From: Halichoerus grypus
Lineage: Eukaryota > Chordata > Mammalia > Carnivora > Phocidae
Assembly: GCF_964656455.1 (NCBI RefSeq)
Contig: NC_135716.1
Coordinates: 106,052,389 to 106,116,388 of the forward strand
Length of the DNA: 64,000 nucleotides
Direction: 5' to 3'
Shown: positions 10,501-22,270 of the stretch, piece after piece
How the letters are laid out: the number at the start of each line of letters is the position of its first letter
Position numbering within the stretch: the first letter of the stretch is position 1
Notes under the pieces: model-generated
Databases searched by the model: none
What the model saw: the letters and a program-made list of their open reading frames with translations, nothing else
What the model was told of the DNA's origin: nothing
Position numbers and translations under genes: made by a program

Positions 10501-12171
10501 CCTTTTATTAATTTTTACAAAATACAGAGGGCAAGCAACTCAGAGTCATTATACTCCTTTGAGCTTTTCTTTTCTCATATGACAAAGGCTGATTGAGATA
10601 TTATTAAGATCTGGTTATCAAATGTCATGATTCTAGATGTCTAAATGAAGTACACCTGCCAGATGACAGAAATAAAACAATATGTCAAAAGCGTAAGCTT
10701 CAGGGACCTGATGAATGATGGTGTTACAGAGAGAAAATTGTGAAGTCATACTATACCTACCAGGTGCCTCTAGTCATTCTGCAGTTGTAAGAAATCCACG
10801 ATTTGTTCCTTTTATTTTCAGAAGAGAAAGAAAATAGGGCTTAATCTTATCTTTAAAAAAAAAAAGCAAAATAAAATAAAACAGCAAATTAGGTCCTTTG
10901 CAAAATATCTGTAGAGAAGGAAATAAATGGGCACAATACTATTGCTTTAGCTATGAAAACGTTTTTTAAATACTGTATATTTGTGCAAGTTCCATTTGAG
11001 ACATAATGAAAAAATTAGTTGCTTTTCAAATGGACAATCAACAATTCTCTGTCACAGGTTGCAGAATAAAGCAGTACCCTGCTAAAGGGGGTAAAAATAT
11101 AACATGGTGGAGGAGTCCAGGAACAGACTGATTAATTACAAGATCAGTTATAGACATCATCCCTTACATTTAAATTAAAGGTGCCTAGCTGCCATTTTTT
11201 AGGTGCTGGTTTAAAGACCTGGTTATCCCCATACAGATTAATTTCATTATTCTTACATTTCAAATCCTTATGAAACAGTGAGAATATTGAACTGATCTTC
11301 AGTGAAACTGGGTGTAGCAGTCCCTCAATACTCCATTCATGTAAGATGATCATGTATTTGAACATATTTGTAAAAGAATCACAGCTTTGTCATTCAATAT
11401 CTTCTTTACATCAGTGTACTTTGATGGAATCTCAATGCCTTATTTCAGCAGAGAATATATTTTATACACTGGTCTCAATCAAACCTAATCTAAAGGTTTT
11501 ATTTTCAATACAGATTAATGCACTAATGACTCTTAATTTCACAGTCTTGTGCTATTTCTTAGCCAATAAAATTATGATTGACTTCCTATGTAATTATATG
11601 TGCTGGACTAATGGTTTATTTACACTTGTAATCTCTAATTCATGTTCTTTGAAGAGCTATTTTTACTTTAGTCTTTTCTCATTGAAAATTTTAGGCATAA
11701 GAACAGAATATTGTTAAATATATAAATGTATAGAACTTGAAAAATTCTAAATGAATAAAATCGTATCCTCATTTTAAAATGAGAGTGTGGACGTAAGGTA
11801 TTATTTTATCTTCCCTGATATTCTGCTTACTTCTGCATAAAGTAGCTCTTTTCTTTTGGCAAGTGAACATCTAACATGTGGTCTGAGTTAAAGCTGCCAT
11901 GTTCCTTTGGTCATAACCTCCCTGCCTGATGTAGTTTGTATAAAAGTGAGAACCTGACCTAGGCTGTGTTGATTGCAGTATTTTGGTTTCTAGCCACAAA
12001 GACTGGCCTGGGGCAGTGTTGAGGGGGATAGGGAGGCACTGGCTGTATCCGAAGCCAGGTCTTCCCTAGGAATTTTCAACTGATTTAAGACTGGAAGGGA
12101 AGAGCTCTTTCCTTCCTCGTAGATAGTTGGGAACTTGTGATCCAGGAGCTACTGGTAGACATTAATCTAGC
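10501..12171. other. No gene recognised
   Basis: AT-rich DNA. Short open frames (for example 123 codons at 11346-11717) have no domain, no exon-like borders and strongly AT-biased composition. Confidence 0.35.
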
Positions 12172-12412
12172 CCAGGATTTCTCAACCTCAGCAGTCTTGA
12201 CATTTTGGGTCAGATAACTTCTTGTTGTGGAGGCTGTCTTGTTCATTGCAGGATGCTTAGTAGCACCCGACTTCTACCAACTAGATGCCAGTAGTACCCT
12301 TCTCCCATAGTGTGGCATCCAAAAATATCTCTAGATATTACATGATATTATATATTATACCATACTATATTATTAGATTCTGCTAAATATCCCCCAGTTG
12401 AGAACCACAGAA
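12172..12412 (-). mobile_element. hAT-Charlie MITE, MER20-like
   Basis: 'tttctcaacctcagcagtct', 'gacattttgggtcagataac', 'gcttagtagcacccgacttc', 'aaaaatatctctagatatta' and the terminal 'cagttgagaaccaca' are the reverse complement of MER20 as I know it. Inverted termini (tttctcaac / gttgagaa) are visible. Confidence 0.8.
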
Positions 12413-13792
12413 TGAGCCTCATGTAAAGGTAGCAATAGGGGTAAAGGAAGTCAACCCTTTCAAGAGAAGTAGGAAATAAAGACAGAAAGAGAAATAAACC
12501 TGTTCAGGACCAGTTATACCCAAATATACCCTTTTCAGTTTTGGTTATATAACTGCATCAATTCCCTGTGATCTAAAGTAGTTTGGTTTGTTCTTTTGTC
12601 AAAAAGATAAAAATTCTGAAACAATAACAGAAAAATACAAATGGAGGAACAGAGCCAAAGCACAATAAAAGAGAAATCAATCCATAATAGGGCTTGATCA
12701 AGTAGATTCAACTGTGAGTTTTAAAAAAAATATAATAACTTATAAACCTGTTTAAAGCGAAGAGAAGATAAAGAAATTGATTATGAAATAGATGGTCAAT
12801 AGTATAAGTGTACTTATCTTCACTTCAGAGCCTCTTATCTTCAAGGTAGTCGTGGCATGAGGAAAAAAAGAAAAGAAAAGAAACGAACCCAGATTTTTAT
12901 TTGTATCTTCCTGGGATTATACACATGTTCAGTGATGATTTCCTACTTAAAGTATGTATCTCTGTGTGTGTTTGTAGTTCTCTAAAAATGGAGCGTATAT
13001 GTTTCCTATCCAATCAAAAAGAGAAGGAAAAGTACAAACTGTGGACCAGGCAAGTAATATCTCCAGATCGGATCTTATCCTGAGCCCACTGATTCCAAAG
13101 CTCACACGAGTCATCCTCTATGATGATGACTTTCATCCAAGTACAACCGCATTTCCTGTAAACACAAGAAACAAGTTTCTTTCTCCCTAGGATTTCGGGT
13201 CAAAATGACAGATTCAGCATTGATGTTTCTGCTTTGAAGAGCCAGTTGAGGTAAAAAGACTTTTAATTTCCCCCTAGGTAACTGGAATGAAAGGGGTAGG
13301 GGGAGTGGAATCCTCAGGGGGGAAAAAAAAAGAACAGTAATACCTGGCTACAAGCAATATCACAAGATGGACTTAAACTATTTTCAAAATATACTAAGTC
13401 TATTACCAATTCTATATAACAGCTACTGGCACATCCACTTAAAATCCTTCTTTTGTCTTTTTTGAAAGGCTATATGACTCAGAGAAAATTAATTGAAAGC
13501 AGGAAATCTGTGTTTTGGGAAGCAGTTATTGAAAGAAGGCATGTGTTGAATGAAAAGTATATGTAAACTTCAGGGGAAATCCTTCTTTTAAGTAAAATTC
13601 AAATGAGTCATTTTGTTGTTGTTAAGAGGCTTTTTTATAATGAGGTATCCAGTAGTCATATTTCCATATTAATAACAACAACCATCATAGCACACATCAC
13701 AACAACCAATTCAAAAGCTATACCAGGTGTCCCACCTCTGGGATGACAACATAAGGAGTTCCATGGACTTGATCCCCAGTGTGAAAATTGTA
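12413..13792. other. No gene recognised
   Basis: AT-rich stretch with no recognised exon or repeat. Confidence 0.35.
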
Positions 13793-14692
13793 AAACAGCC
13801 TCTTCAGCAAATAGTGTTGGGACAATTGGATAGCCTCATATAAAAGAATGAAACTGGGCCTTTCCCTCACGTCATATGCAAAAATTAACTCAAAATGGAT
13901 CAAAGACATAAATCTAAAAGTTAAAACTCTTAGAAGAAAACATAGGGGTGAATCTGCACAAGCTCAGATTTGAGAATGGATTCTTAAAAATGACATCAAA
14001 GCATAAGCAACAACAACAACAAAAAAACCCAGAAACATTGAATTTCATCGAAATTAAAAACTTCTTTGCTTCAAAGTGCATTATCAAGAAGTAAAAAGAA
14101 GTATCTGCAAACCATAATCTGATAAGGGACTTTTATCTAGAATATATAAATAACTCTTAAACTCAATAATAAAAAGACAACCTCACTTTAAAAATTGGCA
14201 AAAGATCTGAATAGATATATCTGCAAAGAATATATATAAATAGCCAAAAATCACATGAAAAGATGCAACCGGAAATACAAATCAAAGGTACAATCAGATA
14301 TCATTTCACCCAATTGGGTGGCTATAATACAACAAAAACAAACAAAAACAGAAAATAACAAGCATTCATGAGGATGTGGAGAAATCAGAACCCTCATACA
14401 CTGCTAGTTGAAATGTAAAATGGTGTAGCCACTTTGGAAAACAATCTGGCAACTCCTTATATGGTTAAATACAGTTGTGCTATGACCCAGCAATTCCACT
14501 CCTATGTAAAGGCCCAAGAAAAATGAAAATACATGTTCTCACAAAAATGTATACACCAATTTTATAGCATCATTATTCGTAATAGTCAAAATTGAAAATA
14601 ACCTAAATGCCTATCAATCAAAGAATAAACAAATATAACAGATAAACAAAATGTGGTGGGTGTATCCATACAATGGAATATTTTTGGCCATT

Positions 14693-14732
<40 letters not shown>

Positions 14733-15165
14733 GATTTTATTTATTTATTTGACAGAGAGAAACACAGCGAGGGAGGGAACACAAGCAGGGGGAGTGTGAG
14801 AGGGAGAAGCAGGCTTCCTGCCGAGCAGGGAGCCCGATGCGGGGCTCGATCCCAGGACCCTGGGATCATGACCTGAGCTGAAGGCAGACGCTTAACGACT
14901 GAGCCACCCAGGCGCCCCAATTTTTGGCCATTTTAAAAAAAGAATAAAGTACTGACAAATGCTGCAATACTTGTTGAAGACATATTAAGTGAAATAAGCC
15001 AGTCATTAAAGATCATGTATTATAGGATTCCACTGATATGAAATAATGAGAATAGGCAAATTTATAGGGACAGAAAACAGATTGGTGGTTCCTTAGGCCT
15101 GGGGATATGGGGTGGGTGGTTAGAAAGTGATAGCCAAATGGTATAGGGTTTCTTTTTGAGGTGAT
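13793..15165 (+). mobile_element. Old L1 ORF2/3' region, interrupted by a SINE
   Basis: 'atgaaactgggcctttccct', 'caaaatggatcaaagacata', 'aggatgtggagaaatcagaa', 'atgacccagcaattccactc', 'gtatccatacaatggaatat' and 'gtgaaataagccagtcatta' are successive landmarks of an L1 ORF2 C-terminus and 3' UTR. Many frameshifts and stops; inactive. Confidence 0.88.
14696..14919 (-). mobile_element. Carnivore SINE (reverse) inside the L1, long TTTA tail
   Basis: A (ttta)n run of about nine units (14694-14730), then 'aagattttatttatttattt' and ending 'ctgagccacccaggcgcccc'. A 16 bp perfect duplication atttttggccatttta flanks it (14680-14695, 14920-14935), and the L1 continues on both sides. Confidence 0.96.
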
Positions 15166-15390
15166 GAAAAACTAGAAGCAAAGTAAATAACTATAAACAA
15201 GAAAATGTCTGCATAAATTACTACATACTCACACCATGGTATATTGTAGACCCATTTAAGAAATTTATTAGAGCTATTCTTGACTTTGAACATTTCCACA
15301 AGATATTGTTGAGTGACGAAATGAGAGACAAAATAGCATGTATAATAGGACTTCATTTTTATAAAACAAATTTTAAAACTCTTTGGGAGC

Positions 15391-15422
15391 ATGTGTATGT
15401 GTGTGTGTGTGTGTGTGTGTGT
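15391..15422. repeat. (GT)n microsatellite
   Basis: 'atgtgtatgtgtgtgtgtgt' and onward; about 12 perfect units after one GTAT interruption. Confidence 0.95.
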
Positions 15423-15689
15423 ACGTAAGTCTATACCGAATACTTTGGGTATGGGAAAATATAAGGAAGGATACATACTACTTAACAAGAGTTAGCTGTG
15501 TGGGTATGCATGGTATGTATGTGGGATGGCAGTCATGTGGACAGAAAGGAAGGGAGCGGGGGAGGAAAGACATGCAAAACTAAAGAGGAAGAAGAAAGGT
15601 ACTGAATCTAAATATAAAGCATTTTTATGTGATTCCCATTTAAATAATTAATGATCTTATTGGCTACCATTTCTCTGGTAGGTATTCTT

Positions 15690-16015
15690 TCTTTCCCCAG
15701 TCTTACTGAGATATAATTGACATCTAACATTTCTAAGTTTAAGGTTATAACAATGATTTGATATATGTATTTACTACAGAACGATTACAATAAGATTAGT
15801 TAACATCACATAAGCACAGTTACAACTTTTTTTCCTTTGTGATGAGAACTTTTAAGATCTATTCCTTTAGTAGCTTACAAGTATACCGCACAGTGTTGTT
15901 AACATACAGTCATCATGTTGTATACGCTACATCCCCAGGGCTTAAGTTATAACTAGAAGTTTGTACCTTTCGACCACCCCACCTAATTCCCTCACCCCCT
16001 ACTGGTAGGTGTTCT
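15690..16015. mobile_element. Old LINE-related repeat ('agatataattgacat' family)
   Basis: 'cttactgagatataattgac', 'gtgatgagaacttttaagat', 'catcatgttgtatacgctac' and 'aactagaagtttgtaccttt' are shared in order with 53520-53800. This is a dispersed mammalian repeat, probably part of an ancient L1. Orientation not assigned. Confidence 0.6.
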
Positions 16016-16204
16016 AAGTTTACTATATCATTTTAACAACCTGTGAGTTAGAGATTATTATCTCCATTGTCTCTAGATAGGGAAAACACAGTTTGGAGTA
16101 GTAAAATAGCTTGCAAAACAATATGGTTGGGGCCATCCTAATAAACAGGAAGGATTCTCACCCAAAATTTGTGTTAGATGTCAAGGGTAGTGATGTCATG
16201 AACA

Positions 16205-16500
16205 CACTGAGAAGCTACGAAAAGGTTTATTACTTACATAATGAGCTTTTCTGGGGAGAGTTGGGCAGGCCTGTCAGGCTGTTCTGAAAATGATTTGAGA
16301 GAGCTGGAGAAGGAGAATGGTTTGGGGTTTTTATGGTGGGTCAGGGGGTGGGTTCCTACATGCGGAGAGGGGGTCATATGGTTTGAACTTCATGTCAATG
16401 CCAAAGGAGGGAGCACTCGGGCTTTCTTAGCAACTTGACCAGATGTGGCAGGAGGGGAAGATGGAAAGTGTACTTAAAAGCTACCAGCGGTCTAACATCA
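16205..16500 (-). mobile_element. Probable solo LTR (reverse orientation)
   Basis: 'aaggtttattacttacataa' gives a minus-strand AATAAA. It continues 'gggcaggcctgtcaggctgt', 'atttgagagagctggagaag' and 'tcaatgccaaaggagggagc'. It resembles dispersed carnivore LTRs in layout, and no viral genes are present. Confidence 0.45.
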
Positions 16501-16804
16501 AAAAATGGAGTCAGATTCTTTATCACAGATGGTTCAAAAATTATACATACCAATATTTATGAAAAACGTTTAGCTTTATATCTGCATTTGTGTATCTAAA
16601 ACAAATGTCTAGGTTGTTTTTTGTGACACTTATTTAAGGCTAATACCCAAATGATACTTAATGTCTTGTATGTAACGTAACATGCATGACCAAATACCTC
16701 AAACTTTAAAGTCTTGAGAAATATCTATTTCAAAAAATTAGCAAATATTAAATAACCAACATATACAGTTTCTAAATATAGCCATAAGATAAATATGAAA
16801 TCAC

Positions 16805-17003
16805 GCTGGGGGCACCTGGGTGGCTCAGTCGTTAAACGTCTGCCTTCGGCTCAGGTCATGATCCCAGGGTCATGGGATCGAGCCCCGCATTGGGCTCCCT
16901 ACTCCGCGGGAAGCCTGCTTCTCCCTTTCCCACTCCCCCTGCTTGTGTTCCCTCTCTTGCTGTGTCTCTTTCTGTCAAATAAATAAATAAAATCTTAAAA
17001 AAA
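16805..17003 (+). mobile_element. Carnivore SINE with perfect target-site duplication
   Basis: 'ggggcacctgggtggctcag', 'tctgccttcggctcaggtca', 'gctccctactccgcgggaag', 'cactccccctgcttgtgttc', tail 'caaataaataaataaaatct'. Duplication aaatatgaaatcac at 16791-16804 and 17004-17017. The 'ccgcgggaagcctgcttct' variant marks a young arctoid-type subfamily. Confidence 0.96.
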
Positions 17004-17334
17004 AAATATGAAATCACTCTGTATGGTCAGTATTACTTGATTACTAGGTTTCATAGGATTACTAACTAATAACTCAAAGAATAATGTAAATCTATCTTGG
17101 TAATTTTTTTCAATTGTGAAAAACAATTTACTCTTACCAAACCAACTTGTGAACAGTTATCATTAATATTTAATAATACTAAATTAATTTTTATATATTT
17201 ACTTCAAGTTCCTAATGTCAAAGTGAATAGTATTTTAGAGAAAATTGTGAGGAAATAAAGGTGAATACATAGTATGCTTGGTAACATGCTGAATTCTTAT
17301 CAGAATCTGCTTCAGAGGCTTGAGTTACTAGTAG

Positions 17335-17380
17335 AAAAAGAACACACCACAGCCAGGCATTTCATATTAAACTTTTTATT
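17335..17380 (-). terminator. SNX7 polyadenylation signal and downstream GU-rich element
   Basis: On the minus strand a canonical AATAAA (plus-strand tttatt, 17375-17380) is followed after about 15-25 nt by a GU/U-rich stretch, 'ctgtggtgtgttcttttt' (17335-17352). That is the standard arrangement of a mammalian poly(A) site. Cleavage is expected near 17355-17362. Confidence 0.7.
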
Positions 17381-17703
17381 AAAACTGAGTCTTCGTAATA
17401 TATTTAAAATGACATGTTCCACAAACAAATATTTGGGCAAAAAATTTCTATATGTACTTATTGGCACACAAATCTAAAATAAAAACTAAGCTAATACATA
17501 CATATATATATTTGTATGTGTAACATATATATATATGTATGTATTATAAATTCATATCAATTATCTGGAATACCTGAGTTTCAAGCTGTTGGTTTTCCAG
17601 ATAGTGTGAAACATTTTTCATCCACTTCATAAAGGACACAGTCCATCCAGAAAGAATAACTTTGGTTAATAGATGCTGTCTCCCAAAGATCACACAGAAG
17701 TCC
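17357..17703 (-). other. SNX7: SNX7 3' untranslated region
   Basis: This minus-strand sequence runs from the TGA to the inferred cleavage site. It is AT-rich, with a run of alternating TA/TG dinucleotides at about 17490-17545, and carries no SINE or L1. The end is inferred from the polyadenylation signal at 17375-17380. The exact cleavage base cannot be read from sequence alone. Confidence 0.7.
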
Positions 17704-17790
17704 TCAATGGGATTCAGGTTTATCTTCAGAGGTTTCTTCCATGTGGAGGTCAGTCTGTGATGCAAGGAAGGATTCCCATGTAGCAAGGCA
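17704..17790 (-). CDS. SNX7: SNX7 terminal coding exon (C-terminus of sorting nexin 7)
   Basis: The exon reads on the minus strand from 17790 down to a TGA at 17706-17704. It encodes 28 residues beginning CLATWESFLASQ and ending SEDKPESH. This matches the C-terminus of SNX7 as I know it (CLATWESFL..., ...SEDKP), an endosomal PX-BAR sorting nexin that binds phosphoinositides and acts in endosome-to-surface and autophagy-related recycling with SNX4-family partners. A pyrimidine-rich acceptor 'ccattattcag' directly precedes the first codon (intron AG at 17792-17791). The phase is 0, matching the donor of the exon at 40033-40185, so the join reads ...HYYEQ|CLATW.... The segment ends the BAR-domain helix and adds an acidic tail. 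The tail has three residues (ESH) beyond the end I recall for the human protein. Exon order and splice phase make the assignment strong; the symbol rests on recalled sequence, with SNX30 the closest alternative. Confidence 0.88.
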   Translation of the reverse strand, partial: CLATWESFLASQTDLHMEETSEDKPESH

Positions 17791-18124
17791 CTGAATAATG
17801 GAAATACACCACGAGATCAACAGTAGTTAACTTTCAGCAGTGAAAGGATTAATAAATCCTTATGTATTTGTTCCTAGGGCAATCTGCCCTGCTCCTCTCT
17901 CCTACCAGCAAGCCAAAATCCTTGTTGTTTTCTACATATTTTAATTCCTAATGATGGATACTATTGCTAAATAAGAGGAAAACATAAAAGGTTAAAAAAA
18001 TGAGCATGGATTAGTTTGCTAAAATAACCCAGTATTACCCCACTGTCAGGAAAGGAAACCACTAAATTATGGAGGAAAAGATGGACCATTTGCATCCAAG
18101 GAGGCAGGCGTTAAGCATCTAGAC

Positions 18125-18345
18125 AGAGGAGTGGGGATATAAGCACGCATCCGTCAGATTTGAATCCCACTACAAATTTGAGTTTGGGCAAGCTGATGAA
18201 TCTTTATTATAGTTTCTCCAGCTATAAATTAGATTAATGACAGTACTTACCACTAGGGCAACTGTAAAAATCAAAGTTCCCTAATCTGTATAAATCTCTA
18301 TGCAGAATGCTTAACACAAATTAAGTGCTCAAAAAATTAGCAATT
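18125..18345 (+). mobile_element. MIR SINE
   Basis: 'cagatttgaatcccactaca', 'gagtttgggcaagctgatga', 'gtttctccagctataaatta' and 'gcttaacacaaattaagtgc' follow the MIR order. Confidence 0.65.
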
Positions 18346-18924
18346 ATTATATTATGATGGTCTCGTGGGACTAGACAGTGAAACTTAGTCATTGATGTGC
18401 CACAGGAAGTGAAAAAGGATCAGAGGAGACTGAAGGTGGTGGGGACAAGACAACAGGAATGTGGCCACCTTTGTGCTGTTGCCTAGGACTGACCTGCCTA
18501 CTAGCCCAGTCTCAGTTATCTGTATGAAGTTTATCCACAGCATAATTTTAATAGTTTACACATATTTAGGATTCTTCTAAAACATACTTACTCTAACATA
18601 TATTTAGCACGAGCTAAAATTAATTAGGAAAGAAATCATTTTTTTCCCAAATGTGGATAGATTGCTATATACAAATACATATATATGTAGTTTTTTTATA
18701 TAATACACTCTGAAGTCGGACTGATTAACACTGGTTAACTTGCCTAAACTACTTTCACATCACTTCTTTATCCTCTAATCCTGTTATAGCTTTAATATGT
18801 CCACGTCTGACAAGTACTAGTGACAGACCAGCAATTTCCCAAACACAATACAAACTCAAAAATTTAAACCTCCCAAATTATAAATGTGCTGTGTTCCAAA
18901 AAGTATGTATGGACTTATGTAGGG

Positions 18925-18925
<1 letters not shown>

Positions 18926-18964
<39 letters not shown>
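18926..18964. repeat. (GT)n microsatellite
   Basis: About 19 GT units after a G run. Confidence 0.97.
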
Positions 18965-18966
<2 letters not shown>

Positions 18967-19729
18967 CAATATTTTTTCAAACTGAAGATTTAGAATATGG
19001 GAAGCATTTTGCCAAATAAGGTTTTTATAATGGTTATATGCAGTGATTTGATTCTGAGATAGTTTCAATAGCCTAGGAAATGAATAATAAGGCTAGAAAA
19101 TTATCTATTTGCACGAGAACAGTAGAAAATACTATTGAAAACTTAATTATCAAATTTTAAAAAACTGAGTAATTTACTGGGTAAAATGTTGAGTATTTAT
19201 TTTGTGATATATGTATTTTGAAAGTCAGGCTTGGTATAATACAGGTCTCATAAGAATAATTAAGCCTATCAAGACTTTAAGGGATATTTTTGATTTAAAA
19301 ACTTTAGAGAGTACTGGAAGCCAAATATAAGCCACAAAGCATAATTTTAGTCACTGTGATGAATTAGTTCTGTGATTTACCTTTACTCTTTAGTAAGTTA
19401 CTAACTCTCTGATTTTCTACTTTGGGTGTAAAATAATAATACCTATCTCACTGGGATGAAGAAATAACAAAATAAGATAGGGGTAAGGAAGGAGAGGGCA
19501 GGGACAAGAGAGAAGGCCAAGTAGCTATGACAGGGACCACCAGGCAAGAGTGGCCTCCTCTGACATGGTTCAGGAGAAGAAGCAGATGTCTTTACATCTA
19601 AATGCTTATATCCATGAAAGGGCATTAAGATAAATACCTCACATTTGATCTATGTTTCAACTTTTAGACCTTATGTCTTTTATAACTGTCCAAACTATAC
19701 ATAATTTGGGATGTGGGGGTTGACATAAA

Positions 19730-19860
19730 ACATCCATTCACTCAAAAAATATTTTTGAGTTCTTATTATGTCAGGCACTATGACAGGGTCTGGGGCACAA
19801 TCCTTGACCTCGTGGAACTTATGATTTAGCAAAGAAACATAAGTAAGCAAATATAATCAA
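19730..19860 (-). mobile_element. L2 LINE 3' end
   Basis: 'catccattcactcaaaaaat', 'tgagttcttattatgtcagg', 'cacaatccttgacctcgtgg' and 'aacttatgatttagcaaaga' are the reverse complement of the L2 3' UTR. Confidence 0.7.
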
Positions 19861-20014
19861 CTTCAGGGTCTATGAAGTTACAGGGTATGATGAAAATAAA
19901 TAGTAGTGGGATCTAAATCAGACTAGACTGAGTTAAAAAACGTTTCCTAATAGGAGTAAGGCCATAAATTTCTGTGCATGTCTGTGGAAGGGCAATGTGA
20001 GGAATAATGTATGG

Positions 20015-20040
20015 TACAGTGGTTAAGAACTTGGGCTTAG
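20015..20040 (+). mobile_element. MIR head fragment cut by an L1
   Basis: 'tacagtggttaagaacttgg' is the start of MIR. The sequence switches to an L1 5' UTR-like stretch immediately afterwards. Confidence 0.45.
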
Positions 20041-20197
20041 GACTTCTGTTGCTGGCCAAAATGGTGGGTAGATAGATAGATAAGAAAAAATATATGAAAT
20101 GACAGTTTTCAAGACCCTGAACATCAGGCAACAAAGAACTCTCAGTGATCCCTGAGAGACATGATAAAAAGAATCTGAGCTCTACGATTACCCTACT

Positions 20198-20936
20198 GTT
20201 ATGGGCAGAATTGTGTCCCCAAAACTTATTTGTTGAAGCACATTCTGAGATACTTCAAAATTCATTTGTTGAAAACAGAGGATCACACGGGAAGAGAGGA
20301 AAAAATAAAACAAGACGAAACCAGAGAGGAAGACAAACCACAAGAGACCTTTAATCATAGGAAACAAACTGAGGGTTGCTGGAGGGGAGGGGGGTGGGGG
20401 GGGGATGGGGTAACTGGGTGATAGACATTAAGGAGGGCATATAATGAGCACTGGGTATTATGTAAGACTGATGAATCACTGACCTCTACCTCTGAAACCA
20501 ATAATACATTATGTGTTAATAACGGAATTTAAATTAAAAAATAATAATATAATAAATACAATAAAAAATTCATTTATTGAAGTGCCACAGAATGTGAAAG
20601 TATTTGGATATAAGGCCTTTAAAGAGGTGATTCAGTTGAAATGAGGCTGTTAAGACGGGCCCTAATCCAATCTGACTAGTGTCTTCTAAGAGGAAATTGG
20701 TTATACAAGAAGACTACAGGAATGACAGCAGAGAGAAAAGACAATGTGAGGACACAGGGAGAAGGCTGTCATCTGCAAAGCCAAGAAGAAAGGCCTCAGA
20801 AGAAACCGAGAAACCAAGCTTGCCAACATCTTGATCTTGGACATCTAAACTCCAGAACTGCGAGAAAATAATTTTTTGTTGTTTAAGCCACTTAGTTTGT
20901 GGTGTTTTGTTATGGCAGTCCTAGCAAACCAATACA
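20198..20936 (+). mobile_element. MLT1-type (ERVL-MaLR) LTR, split by a younger L1
   Basis: 'atgggcagaattgtgtcccc', 'taaggcctttaaagaggtga', 'gacgggccctaatccaatct', 'caacatcttgatcttggaca', 'ctccagaactgcgagaaaat' and 'gtttgtggtgttttgttatg' are the standard order of a MaLR LTR. It is non-coding. The interior 20274-20565 is an unrelated L1 insertion. Confidence 0.85.
20274..20565 (+). mobile_element. 5'-truncated younger L1 inside the MLT1 LTR
   Basis: 'aaacaaactgagggttgctg', 'ggcatataatgagcactggg' and 'ccaataatacattatgtgtt' mark a carnivore L1 3' UTR with an A/T-rich tail. Target-site duplication aaattcattt(g/a)ttgaa at 20258-20273 and 20566-20581. Confidence 0.9.
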
Positions 20937-21559
20937 CCAATTTACTGCCTTAAGAGAATTTCGAGGCCACGGTGGAAGAAGGTGAACTTAGATGTAGCCA
21001 GGCAGACTTCCTGAGTTGAAGAGATGGAGCTAAGAGTCTATAGAAAAGTAATGCAGGAGGGTTCGGAGAGCAGAGTACCAGAGAAGAAAGAGTGCAGACA
21101 GAGCACTCTGGAGATCTGTGGTGGGTCTCCCTTGGGTATTCAGTGGAGTCCTGATCAGTACATGCATGTAGAAAACTACCTGAGGCCTGGAAAAAAAAGC
21201 CACCAGTGAGAATTAGAGTGAACAGTGTCCATGTTCTCCCAGGGACTAGAATAGTACAGGATCCCACCAAAGAGATTGGAAAATCCCATAATTCATGAGA
21301 TATTGGGTAGGATACAAAGAAGCGTCTTGCCTCAATACTCTCTTGCCCTCTACTAAAAGCTGCTCAAGTACCATCTATCAAATCTTAAAAGTAAGATCCT
21401 AAAGGATCAAATTGTGTCCAAGCAACTGAATTAAGTGCAATAGGGATACAAAAATATTCAACATGCAACAAAATTCATAATATCTGGCATCTAATTAAGT
21501 ATAACAGGATAAAAAGAAGCAAGAAAACATAATCCATAATGAGAAAAATCAATCAATTG

Positions 21560-21979
21560 AAATTTATATACAATGCAATATTACTCAGCCATAAAAAAGA
21601 GTGAAATCTTGCCATTTGTAATGATGTGGATACAGCTAGAGAGTATAATGCTAAGTGAAATAAGTCAGTCAGAGAAAGACAAATACCATATGATTTCACT
21701 CATATGTGGAATTTAAAGAACAAAACAAATGAGCAATGGGGGGAGAAAAGAGAGAGGCAAACCAAAAAAACAGACTCTTAACTATAGAGAACAAACTGAG
21801 GGTTACTGGAGCAGGGAGGTGGGCAGGGGATGGGTTAAATGGCTGATGGGGATTAAGGAGGGCACTTGTAATGAGCACTGGGTGTTGTATGTAAGGGATG
21901 AATTCTACACCAGAAACCAATATTACACTGTGTTAACTAACTGGAATTTAAATAAAAATTTGGAAGAAAAAAAAAAAAA
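21560..21979 (+). mobile_element. 5'-truncated younger L1 inside the ancient L1
   Basis: 'atgcaatattactcagccat', 'gccatttgtaatgatgtgga', 'gaacaaactgagggttactg', 'aatgagcactgggtgttgta', poly(A) at 21967-21979. The ancient L1 resumes with 'gaaactgacccagaattgac'. Confidence 0.88.
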
Positions 21980-22270
21980 GAAACTGACCCAGAATTGACA
22001 AAGATGTTAGATTTAGCAGACAAGGACATTAAACCAGTTATTATAAAAGTGTCCTAGATGTTCAAAGAGTTAAGTAGAGGCATGGAACAAATGAAGAATA
22101 GACACAAATTAGCCTTCCAGAGATGAAAATCACTATGTGTGAGATGAAAAAATATAATGAACGGAATTAGTAACATATAAGACCAATGCAGAAGAAAAAA
22201 ATTAGCGAACACGAAGGCGTAGGAATGGAAAATATCTAAAAGAAGACACACAAAGATAAAAGATCAATGA

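Noticed and set aside
11346..11717. 123-codon frame
   Set aside because: AT-rich, no recognisable domain, no splice signals at sensible places, and expected by chance in 64 kb of AT-rich DNA.
17544..17786. 80-codon minus-strand frame containing NLNPIED, resembling the Tc1/mariner 'LNPIE' motif
   Set aside because: The same bases in another minus-strand frame encode the SNX7 terminal exon with correct splice phase and stop. The resemblance is a short chance match in the wrong frame.
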